Of a stretch of DNA of 64,000 bases, positions 9,421 to 19,600 are shown piece by piece. The number at the start of each line of letters is the position of its first letter. Within the stretch, counting starts at the first letter, position 1. The notes beneath the pieces were generated by a model. That model was not told where the DNA came from, did not search any database, and saw nothing but the letters and a program-made list of their open reading frames with translations. Both the position numbers and the translations under genes were made by a program. The stretch spans positions 310,001-374,000 of the forward strand of contig CANLUC010000003.1 in the NCBI GenBank assembly GCA_947494195.1, given 5' to 3'. The stretch comes from an uncultured Nesterenkonia sp. (GTDB lineage Bacteria; Actinomycetota; Actinomycetes; Actinomycetales; Micrococcaceae).

Positions 9421-9508
9421 GCACACACCGCGACGGGAGCTCTCCGGGCTGGTGGATTCTGCTCGAGAACCGCGGATTCGCCCTGAGACCACGATCACTG
9501 GATATCGA

Positions 9509-9538
9509 TTGGCGTGCCCGCTGACCGGGTGCTAGAGT
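9509..9538 (+). promoter_or_regulatory. Promoter for tRNA-Lys
   Basis: TTGGCG at 9509-9514 and TAGAGT at 9533-9538 are separated by 18 bp, matching a housekeeping sigma -35/-10 layout. Transcription would start near 9545, about 55 bp before the mature tRNA 5' end. Confidence 0.55.
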
Positions 9539-9598
9539 TTTATGTCGTTGCCCTGCTGATGAGGCGGGCGGCGAAATGAAGACATCGTCTGCGATTCA

Positions 9599-9671
9599 GG
9601 GCCTCTAGCTCAATTGGTAGAGCATCAGACTCTTAATCTGCAGGTTTCGGGTTCAAGTCCCGAGGGGCCCA
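9599..9671 (+). tRNA. tRNA-Lys (CTT)
   Basis: A 73-nt cloverleaf: acceptor GGGCCTC/GGGGCCC (one G-U pair), D-arm GCTC/GAGC, anticodon loop CTCTTAA giving CTT, T-arm TCGGG/CCCGA with TTCAAGT. The top of the anticodon stem has a T-C mismatch. CCA is not encoded. A U-tract terminator follows at 9705-9748. Confidence 0.95.
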
Positions 9672-9704
9672 CTGTGCATCGCGCAGACGCTGTCTTCGGG
9701 ATCA

Positions 9705-9748
9705 GACCGTCGACTCGCGAGTTCATCTCGTGGTTCGGCGGTCTTTTT
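9705..9748 (+). terminator. Intrinsic terminator after tRNA-Lys
   Basis: GACCGTCG (9705-9712) pairs with CGGCGGTC (9736-9743, one G-U), followed directly by five T residues. It is the clearest classical U-tract terminator in the window. Confidence 0.75.
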
Positions 9749-9814
9749 CGTCTCCGCCCAGCTTCGGTGATGGCCCCGGCTCGACCGTCGGGACTGGGCT
9801 TCAGCCCTGTTGCC

Positions 9815-10351
9815 TCAGGCCGCGTCCATCTTCTCCACGGTGTCCATGAAGTAATCGATGAACTCGAAGAAATCATCGACGTCCTTGCGCTGATGCAGCA
9901 CGACGTCCGGGAACTTCTCAAGACGGACCTGGCCGTGCAGGTCCAGCGTCACCCGTCTGCCCGTCGAGAGTGCCAGCTCCACGAGATTGTCTCGGGTGGC
10001 CATCCCCGCAAGGTTGGTCAGGTTCACCAAGGTGGGTATCAGCGCCGTGGCCGCCCCGGGCAGTTCAGCTCGACGCAGCACCTCCACGCGGTCCAGCGCC
10101 TCCTGGAGGTCCACCGGACAGAGCACGATCTCCACGGGCTCCCGTCGGTAGCCCACCAGGAGCAGGGTCTCGGACCTCTCATTCGGCGCCCGAGTCGATT
10201 CCAAGGATTCTTCCTCCCCGGAGGAGGGCCCCAGGTCGGTGGTGCAGAGGATGTTGTATGCACCGAAGTTCATCACGGAGGCGTCAAATGTGGCACGCAG
10301 AGCGTTCACCAGGTGCTGTTCCGGCCTGCTGCGCTCGGTGGTGATGACCAT
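9815..10351 (-). CDS. Hypothetical protein
   Basis: A 178-residue soluble protein that I do not recognise. It is mixed alpha/beta with no signal peptide or membrane helix. A variable Ser/Glu-rich loop sits near residues 45-60. The C-terminus is acidic and helical (KDVDDFFEFIDYFMDTVEKMD). The frame is open to a GTG at 10411, but the ATG at 10351 has GAGG five bases upstream and keeps the gene clear of the divergent bcp leader. The single cysteine pair (C36 and one further in) is too far apart for a zinc finger. It stands alone between tRNA-Lys and bcp; no function is proposed. Confidence 0.75.
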   Translation of the reverse strand: MVITTERSRPEQHLVNALRATFDASVMNFGAYNILCTTDLGPSSGEEESLESTRAPNERSETLLLVGYRREPVEIVLCPVDLQEALDRVEVLRRAELPGAATALIPTLVNLTNLAGMATRDNLVELALSTGRRVTLDLHGQVRLEKFPDVVLHQRKDVDDFFEFIDYFMDTVEKMDAA

Positions 10352-10440
10352 GGGTGCCTCGACTCTCACGGGGGCGTCGGAGCTCCAGTCTACGGATAGG
10401 CTGACAAGCACGCATGAGCCACACCGTTGAAAGGACCCCG

Positions 10441-10908
10441 ATGACGATCCGACTTGAACCTGGCGATTCGGCCCCGAACTTCACCCTTCCCAGCACCGGC
10501 GGCGACACGGTGAGCCTCAAGGAGCTGCAGGGCCAGAAGGTGGTCCTGTACTTCTACCCGAAGGCCTCCACCCCGGGGTGCACCACACAGGCCTGTGATT
10601 TTCGGGACTCGCTGTCCTCGCTCGCCGCCGGCGGCTACACGGTCCTGGGCATCTCCCCCGATCCGGTGACAGACCTGGAGAAGTTCACCGCGGAGCAGTC
10701 GCTGAGCTTCCCGCTGCTCTCGGACGAAGACCATGCGGTGGCGGAGTCCTTCGGCGCCTGGGGCGAGAAGACGAACTACGGTCGGGTGAGCGAGGGCCTG
10801 ATCCGCTCCACCATCGTCTTGGATGAGACCGGGACAGTGACTCTCGCGCAGTACAACGTGAAGGCGACGGGCCACGTGGCCCGTCTGCGCGAGAAGCTCG
10901 GAGTCTGA
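10441..10908 (+). CDS. bcp: Thiol peroxidase, Bcp/PrxQ family
   Basis: Cytoplasmic peroxiredoxin that reduces hydrogen peroxide and organic hydroperoxides using thioredoxin-type donors. The 155-residue product has the peroxidatic cysteine in STPGC (C47) and the resolving cysteine five residues later (C52, TTQAC), the atypical two-Cys arrangement of this family. The thioredoxin fold begins at about residue 30 (QKVVLYFYPKAS). The frame extends nine codons upstream, but the ATG at 10441 has AAAGGA six bases before it and yields the family N-terminus. Monocistronic, followed by a strong hairpin and tRNA-Leu. Confidence 0.93.
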   Translation: MTIRLEPGDSAPNFTLPSTGGDTVSLKELQGQKVVLYFYPKASTPGCTTQACDFRDSLSSLAAGGYTVLGISPDPVTDLEKFTAEQSLSFPLLSDEDHAVAESFGAWGEKTNYGRVSEGLIRSTIVLDETGTVTLAQYNVKATGHVARLREKLGV

Positions 10909-10925
10909 TCTCCTGTAGAATGAGC

Positions 10926-10963
10926 GGTCGCTGGAGGGCCATCCATGCAGCCTCCCAGCGACC
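10926..10963 (+). terminator. Hairpin between bcp and tRNA-Leu
   Basis: GGTCGCTGG (10926-10934) pairs exactly with CCAGCGACC (10955-10963) and AGG/CCT extends the stem inward. It starts 17 bp after the bcp stop and ends five bases before tRNA-Leu. No T-run. Confidence 0.6.
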
Positions 10964-10967
10964 CCAA

Positions 10968-11051
<84 letters not shown>

Positions 11052-11084
11052 CCAGCGCACCTCCCCCGAGCATAAGGACCAGAG

Positions 11085-12728
11085 ATGCTCTCAGCCATCG
11101 AACGACGCCGTTTCCTCGGCGCCTTCGGCGTGGCCGGGGTCGCCGGCGTGCTGCAGCGTCCCAGCTCGGCCGCGCACGCCGCCCCCACCCCTACCTCGGA
11201 CACCGAAGCCCCGACGGACACCGAGCCCGAGGGAATCGTGCTCTCCGCCGTCTCCTCGGTGGTCTCCATGGATCCTGCCCTGGCTGTGGACACGGAGACC
11301 GAGCGGGTCTGTCGGCAGGTCTTCGAGACCCTGGTGGGGATCGACGGGGACACCGGTGCCACTGCGCCGCTGCTCGCCAAGGACTGGAAGGCAAGCCGCA
11401 ATGGGCTGCGCTACACCTTCACGCTGCGCGAGGGCGTGACCTTCCACGACGGCAGCGCGCTCACGGCCGACGTCGTCGTCGCGAACTTTCGGCGCTGGGG
11501 ACAGATGGATCAGCTGCTCCCGGATGACGGTCCAGCGCGGACCACACTGGCCTTCGAGTCGCTCTTCGGCGGGTTCATGGATCAGGAGGCCTGCCTGCTG
11601 GAGTCGGCGGAGGCCACGGATGACTTCACGGTCGAGCTGACGCTCAAGGAGCGGCTGGTCTTCCTGCCCGAAGCTCTGGCCATGCCGCCCTTTGGCATCG
11701 CCTCGGCGGAGGTCCTCTCGGACTCCGACCCCGAGCGGCTGGCCCGGGGACCTATGGGCACCGGTGCCTATCGGATCGTCAACGTGGGTGAGGATGAGGT
11801 GGTCCTCGAGGCCTTCACCGACTATTGGGACGGCGTTCCCCCGACTCCACGCGTGGCGGTCCGCACACTGCCTCGCTCCTTCGACAGGCTGCGCGAGCTT
11901 CAGCGCGGAGAGATCGACGTCTACGACTACATCACCGCGGACAATCTCCGTTCCCTGGTGCAGGCTGGGCGGCTGATCCTGCAGCGGGATCCCTTCTCCG
12001 TGCTCTACCTGGGCTTCAACCTTGAGCATCCGATCATGGGTGACCGGGATGTGCGCGAGGCGGCCGCTCGTGCCATCGACCTCAACGCCCTGGTCGAGTC
12101 CTATTTCCTCGAGGGCACCCGGCCGGCCTACCACTTCACGCCCGCAGCCCTGGAGGTTCAGTCCGAGGAGGCGTCCCGGTACAGCTTCAACGTCGAGGAG
12201 GCGCAGGCACTGCTCGAGGAGACCGGGTACGACGGCGAGCCGCTGCCCTTCTACTATCCGATGAACGCCACCCGCAGCTACTTCCCGCGACCCGAGGCGG
12301 TCTTCGCCTCAGTGGCCAGAGATCTCACCGCAGTGGGTTTCAACATCAGACCGCAGCCGGTCTCCTGGGACGGCGGCTATGTGCAGTCGCTGCTCGAAGA
12401 CGACAAGCGGGCGATGCACCTTTTGGGCCGCAACGGTGGATACCGCTCTCCGCATTCGTTCTTCGGCCCACTGTTCTCCCAGCAGACACCCGAGTTCAAC
12501 TACGATTCGGAACAGGTCCGAGAACTGATCAACACCGCCCGCAGCGTCGCCGAGGAGCAGCGTCGCAACGACATCTACCGGGAGGTCTCGGATCTGGTGG
12601 CCGAGGACCTGCCGGCCCTTCCCCTGGTGCACCCGATCTCGGGCGTTGCGCTGGGGCGCGGGGTCACCGACTACCCGATGTCTCCGGTGCTGCACGAGCT
12701 TTTCAAGAACATCATTCCCGCCGAATAG
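11085..12728 (+). CDS. ABC transporter substrate-binding protein, family 5 (oligopeptide/nickel type), Tat-exported
   Basis: Extracytoplasmic solute receptor of 547 residues. The N-terminus ERRRFLGAFGVAGVAG is a twin-arginine signal and ends in an Ala-x-Ala region (AAHAAP). There is no lipobox cysteine. After a short Thr/Pro/Glu linker comes the family-5 fold: the N-terminal motif around TETERVCRQVFETLVG, then KDWKASRNGLRYTFTLREGVTFHDGSALTADVV in consecutive segments. The ATG at 11085 is preceded by AAGGA at good spacing. No permease or ATPase genes of the Dpp/Opp type are adjacent, so it is either an orphan receptor or serves a transporter elsewhere. Substrate cannot be told from the sequence. 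Confidence 0.88.
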   Translation: MLSAIERRRFLGAFGVAGVAGVLQRPSSAAHAAPTPTSDTEAPTDTEPEGIVLSAVSSVVSMDPALAVDTETERVCRQVFETLVGIDGDTGATAPLLAKDWKASRNGLRYTFTLREGVTFHDGSALTADVVVANFRRWGQMDQLLPDDGPARTTLAFESLFGGFMDQEACLLESAEATDDFTVELTLKERLVFLPEALAMPPFGIASAEVLSDSDPERLARGPMGTGAYRIVNVGEDEVVLEAFTDYWDGVPPTPRVAVRTLPRSFDRLRELQRGEIDVYDYITADNLRSLVQAGRLILQRDPFSVLYLGFNLEHPIMGDRDVREAAARAIDLNALVESYFLEGTRPAYHFTPAALEVQSEEASRYSFNVEEAQALLEETGYDGEPLPFYYPMNATRSYFPRPEAVFASVARDLTAVGFNIRPQPVSWDGGYVQSLLEDDKRAMHLLGRNGGYRSPHSFFGPLFSQQTPEFNYDSEQVRELINTARSVAEEQRRNDIYREVSDLVAEDLPALPLVHPISGVALGRGVTDYPMSPVLHELFKNIIPAE

Positions 12729-12847
12729 TCGCACCTGTTGCCCGTGTAAAGAATTTCATTCGCTCGGCTCCCCGCGGGTAGAGTCGCTGATCGGATACCC
12801 CGCACCACCCCCGGGTCTCGTCAGGGGGAACACTCAAGGAGAACTCT

Positions 12848-14359
12848 GTGGCCAAGTCATCGTCGACAAGCGCTCATGCGCCCAGCGCAGTGCAGAAGTT
12901 CGACGTCGTGCTCATCGGCGCCGGAATCATGTCCACCACGCTCGGCTCGATGCTCAAGGAGCTGGAGCCGGACTGGACCATCGGCATGTTCGAATCCCTG
13001 GACCAGGCCGGGCAGGAGTCCTCCGACCCGTGGAACAACGCCGGCACCGGCCACGCCGCGCTGTGTGAGCTCAACTACACGCCCCGCGGCGCAGACGGCA
13101 AGGTCTCCACTGCCAAGGCACAGGGGATCAACGAACAGTTCACGGTCTCCAAGCAGCTGTATTCCCACTGGGTCAAGGTCGGAACGCTCGGTTCCCCGCG
13201 GACCTTCATCAACGGGCTGCCGCACATCAGCTTCGTCTGGGGCGACAAGAACGCGGAGTACCTGCAGGAGCGCTATGAGGCCATGAAGGCCCAGCCGCTG
13301 TTCTCCGACATCGTGCACACCGAGGACCAAGCCGAGATCGCCGAGTGGGCTCCCCTGCTGATCGAGGGTCGTGACCCCTCCCAGCGGGTGGCAGCCTCGA
13401 AGTTCGACACCGGCACCGATGTGGACTACGGCTCACTCACCCGGCAGCTCGCCACACACCTGGACAGCAGCGGCGTGGAGGTGCGCTACGGCCACGAGGT
13501 GCAGTCGGTCAAGCGCGGCTCCGACGGCCGATGGGACGTCAGGGTCAAGGACAAGGCCACCGGTGAGCGCAGCACCGCCAGCGCTCGCTTCGTCTTCGTG
13601 GGCGCCGGCGGAGGTGCCCTGGGACTCCTGCAGGGAGCCGGGATCGACGAGATCAAGGGCTTCGGCGGGTTCCCCGTCTCCGGAAAGTTCCTGCGCAGCA
13701 CGGATCCGGCGGTGGCCGAACGTCACCACGCCAAGGTCTACGGCCTCGCCTCGGTGGGCGCTCCGCCGATGTCGGTCCCCCACCTCGACACCCGGTTCGT
13801 GGAAGGACGCCGCACGCTGATGTTCGGTCCCTACGCGGGCTTCTCCACCAACTTCCTCAAGAGCGGCTCCTTCATGGACCTGCCGCTCTCGGTCCGCCCG
13901 CACAACCTGATCCCGATGCTGCAGGTCGGCAAGGACAACACCGACCTGGTGACCTACCTGATCAAGGAGGTCACGAAGTCCTCCAGCGCGAAGTTCGACG
14001 AGCTGCACAACTTCTTCCCCGACGCGGGATCCGATGCGTGGGAGATGATCACCGCCGGTCAGCGCGTGCAGGTGATGAAGAAGGACGACAAGGGCAAGGG
14101 CGTGCTGCAGTTCGGCACCGAGCTGATCTCAGCCCGGGATGGTTCCATCGCGGGTCTGCTGGGCGCCTCCCCCGGTGCCTCCACCGCTCCGTCCATCATG
14201 TTCTCCCTGCTGGAACGCTGCTTCGGGGCACAGATGGACCGCTGGCGTCCGAAGCTCGAGCAGATGGTGCCCTCCTTCGGGCGCGCGCTCAATGACAACC
14301 CGGCATTGCTTTCCGAAGTCACGGCGGAGACCGCCAAGACCCTGCAGCTCGAGCCCTGA
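12848..14359 (+). CDS. mqo: Malate:quinone oxidoreductase
   Basis: FAD-dependent peripheral membrane dehydrogenase that oxidises malate to oxaloacetate and passes electrons to the quinone pool, bypassing NAD-linked malate dehydrogenase in the TCA cycle. The 503-residue sequence shows the FAD-binding start VVLIGAGIMSTTLGSML (21-37). The family-specific segment SSDPWNNAGTGHAALCELNY follows, and further on GPYAGFSTNFLKSGS and LLGASPGASTAPSIM near the C-terminus. GTG start with AAGGAG seven bases upstream. Only three bases separate its stop from the following hydrolase ATG, so the two are probably co-transcribed. Confidence 0.96.
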   Translation: MAKSSSTSAHAPSAVQKFDVVLIGAGIMSTTLGSMLKELEPDWTIGMFESLDQAGQESSDPWNNAGTGHAALCELNYTPRGADGKVSTAKAQGINEQFTVSKQLYSHWVKVGTLGSPRTFINGLPHISFVWGDKNAEYLQERYEAMKAQPLFSDIVHTEDQAEIAEWAPLLIEGRDPSQRVAASKFDTGTDVDYGSLTRQLATHLDSSGVEVRYGHEVQSVKRGSDGRWDVRVKDKATGERSTASARFVFVGAGGGALGLLQGAGIDEIKGFGGFPVSGKFLRSTDPAVAERHHAKVYGLASVGAPPMSVPHLDTRFVEGRRTLMFGPYAGFSTNFLKSGSFMDLPLSVRPHNLIPMLQVGKDNTDLVTYLIKEVTKSSSAKFDELHNFFPDAGSDAWEMITAGQRVQVMKKDDKGKGVLQFGTELISARDGSIAGLLGASPGASTAPSIMFSLLERCFGAQMDRWRPKLEQMVPSFGRALNDNPALLSEVTAETAKTLQLEP

Positions 14360-14362
14360 TCC

Positions 14363-15151
14363 ATGGCTCGCCTCGAGTTTCCGGCTCCCGACACCGTCCG
14401 CACACCTGCCGGTCTGACCCTGCATACCTGGCCGCATCCCGAGCCTACGGGCCCACCTGTCCTGCTGATCCACGGTTTCGCGAGCAGCACGCTCTACAAC
14501 TGGGTGAAGACCGGATGGCTTGACCCGCTGGCCACGACCGGGCGCACCATCATCGCGGCGGATCTTCCCGGACACGGGGACTCCAAGGAGACGAACCCAG
14601 ACGGTGTCCGGGTCGGCGATATCCTCCGGGACCTCAGGACCCATCTCCAGGAGCAGGGGCACGGCACGGTGGCCGTGCACGGCTACTCGCTCGGTTCCCG
14701 GATCGCCTGGGAGTTCAGCGCGGGGCACCCGGAGATGGTGACTCACCTGGTCATGGGTGGCTCCCCGACGGATGACCGGCTGAGCGCTCTTGAACCGAAG
14801 CAGGCGCGCCTCTGGGTGCAGGAGGGCGTCCGACCGCTCGATGACCTCACGCGCAACGTCGTGACCATGGCTGGAAAGCTGCCCGGCGCCAATGTGCCGC
14901 ACGTGGTGGAGCTTCTGCTGAGCCTCTCGGCAGATCCCTATGACCCCGCGGCAGCCGTGCCCGCAGCTCCGACCCTGGTGGTCGCCGGCTCGCAGGATGA
15001 GATCGCTTCCGAGGCAGCATCCCTGGTGCCGCTGATCACCGCGGCAGGCGCCGTCGGCACCTTCGTCCAGATCCCGGACCGGGATCATGTCAACGCGGTG
15101 ACCTCGCGTGACTACAAGTCGGCAGTGGTCGAGTTCCTGCAGACCTCCTGA
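14363..15151 (+). CDS. Alpha/beta fold hydrolase
   Basis: A 262-residue serine hydrolase of the alpha/beta fold. Oxyanion region HGFASS; nucleophile elbow GYSLGS; acid residue in VVAGSQDEIAS; catalytic histidine in the RDHVNAV segment near the C-terminus. No signal peptide or membrane helix, so cytoplasmic. Substrate unknown; many related small hydrolases are esterases. It starts three bases after the mqo stop, which suggests co-expression with the malate oxidase but does not establish a shared pathway. Confidence 0.85.
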   Translation: MARLEFPAPDTVRTPAGLTLHTWPHPEPTGPPVLLIHGFASSTLYNWVKTGWLDPLATTGRTIIAADLPGHGDSKETNPDGVRVGDILRDLRTHLQEQGHGTVAVHGYSLGSRIAWEFSAGHPEMVTHLVMGGSPTDDRLSALEPKQARLWVQEGVRPLDDLTRNVVTMAGKLPGANVPHVVELLLSLSADPYDPAAAVPAAPTLVVAGSQDEIASEAASLVPLITAAGAVGTFVQIPDRDHVNAVTSRDYKSAVVEFLQTS

Positions 15152-15187
15152 GCGCGTCCCGCCGAACTCTCAGACCCCGCCGCTCCG

Positions 15188-16603
15188 TCAGGCCGAGCCC
15201 TCCCCGGGCTTCCTGAGTGTGGACGTCTGGGGACCCACAGGCCTGGGCGTTCCCCAGAGCTGACCCCCGAGCACCACGACGACGGCCACGAGGCTTCCTG
15301 ATACGGCCGCCAGTGTGGACCCGCCGTAGCCGAGTTCGTCGGCGGCTATCCCGGCGAGCGTGAGCCCCAGACAGACTCCCAGGAGCAGCCCCCCGGAGAC
15401 TGCCGACATCGCGTGCGGCAGTCGCTCGACCGGTGCCCCCGTGCCCAGACTCGCGTAGAGCGCGACGCTCAGACGACCGAGCATGACTGCACTGAGCACG
15501 CAGAGCGCACTGAGCACCAGAAACGATCCCGTCGTCGAGGCGAGGGTGCCCACGGCCAGAAGCACCAGGGAGAGCCCCAGCAGCACTGTCACGTGAAGGC
15601 GCCGTCGACGCAGCAGGAGCGGACTGCTGAAGGCCTGTGAGTTCGCCCGCCCCGCCAGCACCGACGCTGCAGCGATGAGTCCCATCGGCACCGTGAACAG
15701 GCTAGGTCGCGGCAGCATCTGCGCCGACCCCAGGACGGTGATCCACAGCGCACCCAGCACCCCGCCCAACGCTGCCGCCAAGAGAACCGCCGCCAGGAGC
15801 CCACGCGCCCACCCCGCACCCGACGTGACGGAGCCCTCGCCCGAGCGGAGGTTCTCAGCCATGGCCTCTTCCTCCACCTCCGCGGGAAGACCCAGCCGGT
15901 CGGGAGGATCCTCTGGGGCGAGCCCACGGTGTTCCAGGAGCAGCTGCTGGGCATGTTCGACCCCGCCGAGCGGTGACCGGGCCGCTTCGATCGACGCCAC
16001 ATCGAGCAGGGCGCGGTCCACGGCGAAGAGCGGAACGGCGGAAGCGGTCAGGACTGCAGAAGTCAACAGCCCCGCGGTCGGTCCGACCCCGAAGCTCAAC
16101 GCTGCCACCATCAGAGGAGCGGCGATCAGCGCGGCGTCATCCAGGCGGACTTCCTTCCGAAGCCCTGCCCGCACGCCCGGATCCGCCTGCGTCGGGTGTG
16201 CCGCAGGGGCCCAGCGTTGCGCCCGGCTGAAGGTGGCGGTCGCGGGTGCACTCAGGCCTGCGACGGCCGCGAAGACGAGCAGCAGCCCGTAGATCACCGC
16301 GTCGGAGGTCAGAGTGTCCTGGCGGGTGAGCCGGTCGATGCTGCTGACCATCAGCACCAGCATCAGCACGTGGACGATGGCGCTGACCAGGAGGACGTTG
16401 CGCGCGCCGACCCGCGAGGCCAGCAGGCTGGCCGCCGGTCCGCCCACGGACATGCCCACCAGGGCCGCGGCCACCAGGGTGGCAGTCGTGAAAATCGACC
16501 CGGTGCCCGCAGCCGTCGCGGCCATCACACCGATGGGAAGAAGCGGCACGGGCAGGCGCGCTGCGAAAGAGACCCCGGTCCCGTAGCCGCGCAGCCGACT
16601 CAC
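15188..16603 (-). CDS. MFS-like multi-pass membrane protein
   Basis: A 471-residue polytopic membrane protein with about 12 predicted hydrophobic segments. Between helices two and three there is a GGPAASLLASRVGARN loop like the first cytoplasmic loop motif of major facilitator proteins. A large cytoplasmic loop of about 70 residues (roughly 200-265, with EHAQQLLLEHRGLAPEDPPDRLG) splits the two halves. Probably a secondary transporter or efflux protein; substrate not indicated. Its start overlaps the sbcC stop by four bases, so it is the last gene of an sbcD-sbcC operon, an unexpected partner for a DNA-repair nuclease. Confidence 0.75.
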   Translation of the reverse strand: MSRLRGYGTGVSFAARLPVPLLPIGVMAATAAGTGSIFTTATLVAAALVGMSVGGPAASLLASRVGARNVLLVSAIVHVLMLVLMVSSIDRLTRQDTLTSDAVIYGLLLVFAAVAGLSAPATATFSRAQRWAPAAHPTQADPGVRAGLRKEVRLDDAALIAAPLMVAALSFGVGPTAGLLTSAVLTASAVPLFAVDRALLDVASIEAARSPLGGVEHAQQLLLEHRGLAPEDPPDRLGLPAEVEEEAMAENLRSGEGSVTSGAGWARGLLAAVLLAAALGGVLGALWITVLGSAQMLPRPSLFTVPMGLIAAASVLAGRANSQAFSSPLLLRRRRLHVTVLLGLSLVLLAVGTLASTTGSFLVLSALCVLSAVMLGRLSVALYASLGTGAPVERLPHAMSAVSGGLLLGVCLGLTLAGIAADELGYGGSTLAAVSGSLVAVVVVLGGQLWGTPRPVGPQTSTLRKPGEGSA

Positions 16604-19600
16604 GGGATCACCATCTCGGTGGTGGAGCCGTTTCGGTGCCGCAGCACCCGCAGCTGAGTGGGAATGGCGCGGTGCATCTCGCTGACGTGGCTGACCAGCC
16701 CCACCCGGCGCCCCTCTCCCTGGAGCCTGTGCAGGGCGCTCATCACATGCTCGAGACTGTCCTCATCCAAGGAGCCGAATCCCTCGTCGATGAACAGCGA
16801 CTCCATCCCGATTCCGCCCGACTCTGCCTGGACCACCTCGGCGAGTCCCAGAGCCATGGCCAGTGATGCCATGAAGGTCTCCCCTCCGGAGAGTGAGGAG
16901 GTGGAACGCTCGACGTCGCTGTGTTCGTCGTGGACCTTGAGATCCAGACCCTGCAGACCTCGTCCCGCGGCGTCGTCGCTGTGCATCAGACGGTAGCGCT
17001 GTTCCGACATCGTCGCCAGGTGTCGAGTGGCTGCCTCCGCCACCCGCTCCAGCCGGGCGGCGAGCACATAGGTCGTCAAGGTCATCTTCAGCCCATTCTC
17101 CGCACCTGCCCCGTTGATCGTCGCTGCGAGGTCGGCTCGGCGGCGCTGTTCCACCAGGACGGTGTCCCGGTGGTGTTGAGCCTGCTCGAGCTTGTCGGCA
17201 TGCTCCTCGAGGGCCTCACGCTGAGCATCGAAGCGCACCAGCGCCGCGGCAGCCGTCTGCGCCTGAGCTGCGGCGCTCTGCCTCCGCTGCGCCGCGGTGG
17301 CGAGCTGCTCGGCATCCGGGCGTTGCTCTCCGACCTCGTGCCGGCGGCTGCCGCCCTGAATGATCTCCTGGACAGACTCGTACTCCAACTCTCGCTCGAG
17401 CTCATCCCAGGCGTCGACGGCCGCGCGATGCTCGTGGAGCTCCTCCGCGCTGAGCCGGGCGGCCTCGAGCTCGGTGGAATCGGCGAAGGCAGAGGCCTGA
17501 AGCTGCTGCTCTGCGGCCTCTCCCGCGCGGTCCCGGTGCGCCTGCTGGAGCTGAGCCTCCTCGATCTGCTTCTGCGCCGCTTTCACCGCGACCTGCGTCT
17601 TCTCCAGCGCTGCCAGGCGCAGGGCGACGGATTCATAGCTTCCGCGCAGCTTCCTCAGGGTCGACTCGAGCTCGGTGATCTCCGCCGCGTGCTGGGCTGC
17701 CGCTTCGCCGCTGCGCTGCGAGGTGCGCAACGCCTGGGCGTGCTGCTGGCGCATCTCGTGCTCCCGCGCTGTGTCCTGGTCGAGCTGCTCTCGCAGGGAG
17801 CGCTGGAGCCTGCGCTGTTCCTCCGCTTCTTGCAGGGCGAGCCGAGCGTGTTCGAGACTGCGCTCTGTCTCCGTGACGCTCACCTGCGCGTGTTCGCCGA
17901 GTCCGGCGAGCAGGTCCTGGTGTTGATCGGTCATGCTGCGCTGTTCGATCCGGGCCTCATTCACCGCGTCCCGGGCGGTCTGCAGCTGAGATTGGCTCTG
18001 CTCGATCTGCTCCCGGGTCACCGAGGTGTCACTGTCAGTGGCAGGGTCGGGGTGCGAGGTGGATCCGCAGACCAGGCAGGGGTGCCCGGGCTCGAGCTCA
18101 CCCGCGAGCTGCACCGCGACGTCGCGCAGGTAGTGTTGAAGCCGCTCGCGATGCGCAGACTCCAGACGTCGGTGCTCATCCTCCCGCTCCGTCACGCGGG
18201 AGCCCCAGAGCTCGACACGGCTCTGCAGACGATCGCGGGAGCGCTGCGCCTCCTCGCGTGCCACCAGCTCGTCGCACGTCGCCCGGGCCTCATCACGAGC
18301 GGCTTCGAGGGCGTCGGGGTCTCTCAGCCGGTTCTGCTTCTCCTGGCGGGAGGCCGCCAGGCGTTCCAGCTCCTTCGCGTGCTCCTCGGCCTCGGTCCGC
18401 GCCTGATCGGCGACGCGCTGGGACTCTGCCTGCCGGGTCCGCAGAAGCCCATGCCGCTGCTCATGTTCGGCGGCTTCCGGCCCGGTCAGTCGGGCGCGCA
18501 GAGTGAGAAGCTGCTCGGCCGCAGCCGCGGCCAGTTCCAGACGTGGGTGACCCTGGACGTCCAGGAGCTCGACAGTGCTGATGTCCTCCGGCTGCAGCTC
18601 CGCGAACTCCCGGAGTTCGCACGCCGCCGAGCGAGCACCCGACTCTGCACGCTCCACGGCACCGGTGTGCTCCCGCACCGCCTCCTGAGCGGCGCCAAAC
18701 CACTCCAGCACCTGCTTCGCAGCCTCGTGACGCTTCAGCTCCTTGCGCTTCTCGGCGATCGAGGCTGCCTGCCTCTGATGCTCGGTGCGGCGCACCGCGT
18801 GCTGGGCATAGCGCCGCAGCGCCTCGTCCCGCTCGCGCAGCTCGCTGTCCTGATCCTGGGTGCGCTGCGCAGCCTCGGTGCTCGTCTCAGCAGCAGCCAC
18901 GAGCAGAAGCCGACGACGACGCACCGCCTCGCTCACCCGTTCGGGCAGCTCGGCCTGGGACAGGTCGGACAGCTCGGCGGCGTCCGACTCCTCGGACTGC
19001 CCAGACTCACCCAGGAGCATCGACCGGGCCGCCTGACGAAGATTCTCCGTGTGCAGCTCGATCCTGGCGCTGGTCTCCTTGAGCTGCTGCTCGGACTCCC
19101 GGGCGCGTTCGCGCAGGTGCCGCTCGAGCAGGGTGAATCGCTCCGTGTCGAAGAGCCGTTCCAGGAGCTCCTGCTTGTCCTTGCTGCTGGCATGGAGGAA
19201 CTGGGCGAAGGACCCTTGCGGCAGGAGGATCACCTTGGTGAACTGGTGGAGGTCCAGCCCGAGCAGTCGCTGGATCTCATCGTTCGCCGCTTGGATGCCC
19301 GAGGAGTAGGGCTGCCACTCCCCCGCCTGGTCCAGATGCAGCGTGACCCGCTGCCCGACCTCACGCACCCTGCTCGGGTCCCGCTTCTGGGGGCGCCCAT
19401 GCTGCGGGGATCGCCAGATCCGGCAACGTTGGCCGGCCTGGGTGAACTCGAGCTCCACAAAGGGTTCACTCTCGGCAGCGGCGTGGGTGCTCTTCAGCCG
19501 CGTCCTGTCGCGCTGACCCGGGACGTCCCCGTAGAGCGCGAAGGTCACGGCGTCGAGGATCGAGGTCTTCCCCGCGCCGGTGCGTCCACGCAGCAGAAAG

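Larger units (their letters stand above)
9286..9598. other. 313-bp spacer between tRNA-Pro and tRNA-Lys, no gene
   Basis: I see no credible coding region. It holds a small stem (TGCCGT/ACGGCA, 9311-9326) and a CGGTA/TACCG inverted repeat around 9352-9366. A 21-bp direct repeat occurs twice with a 24-bp period (9376-9396 and 9400-9420, one mismatch). A promoter-like pair ahead of tRNA-Lys is at 9509-9538. Confidence 0.6.

Noticed and set aside
9241-9498. 85-codon minus-strand ORF across tRNA-Pro
   Set aside because: It reads through the tRNA gene, and its internal repeat is just the 24-bp DNA duplication.
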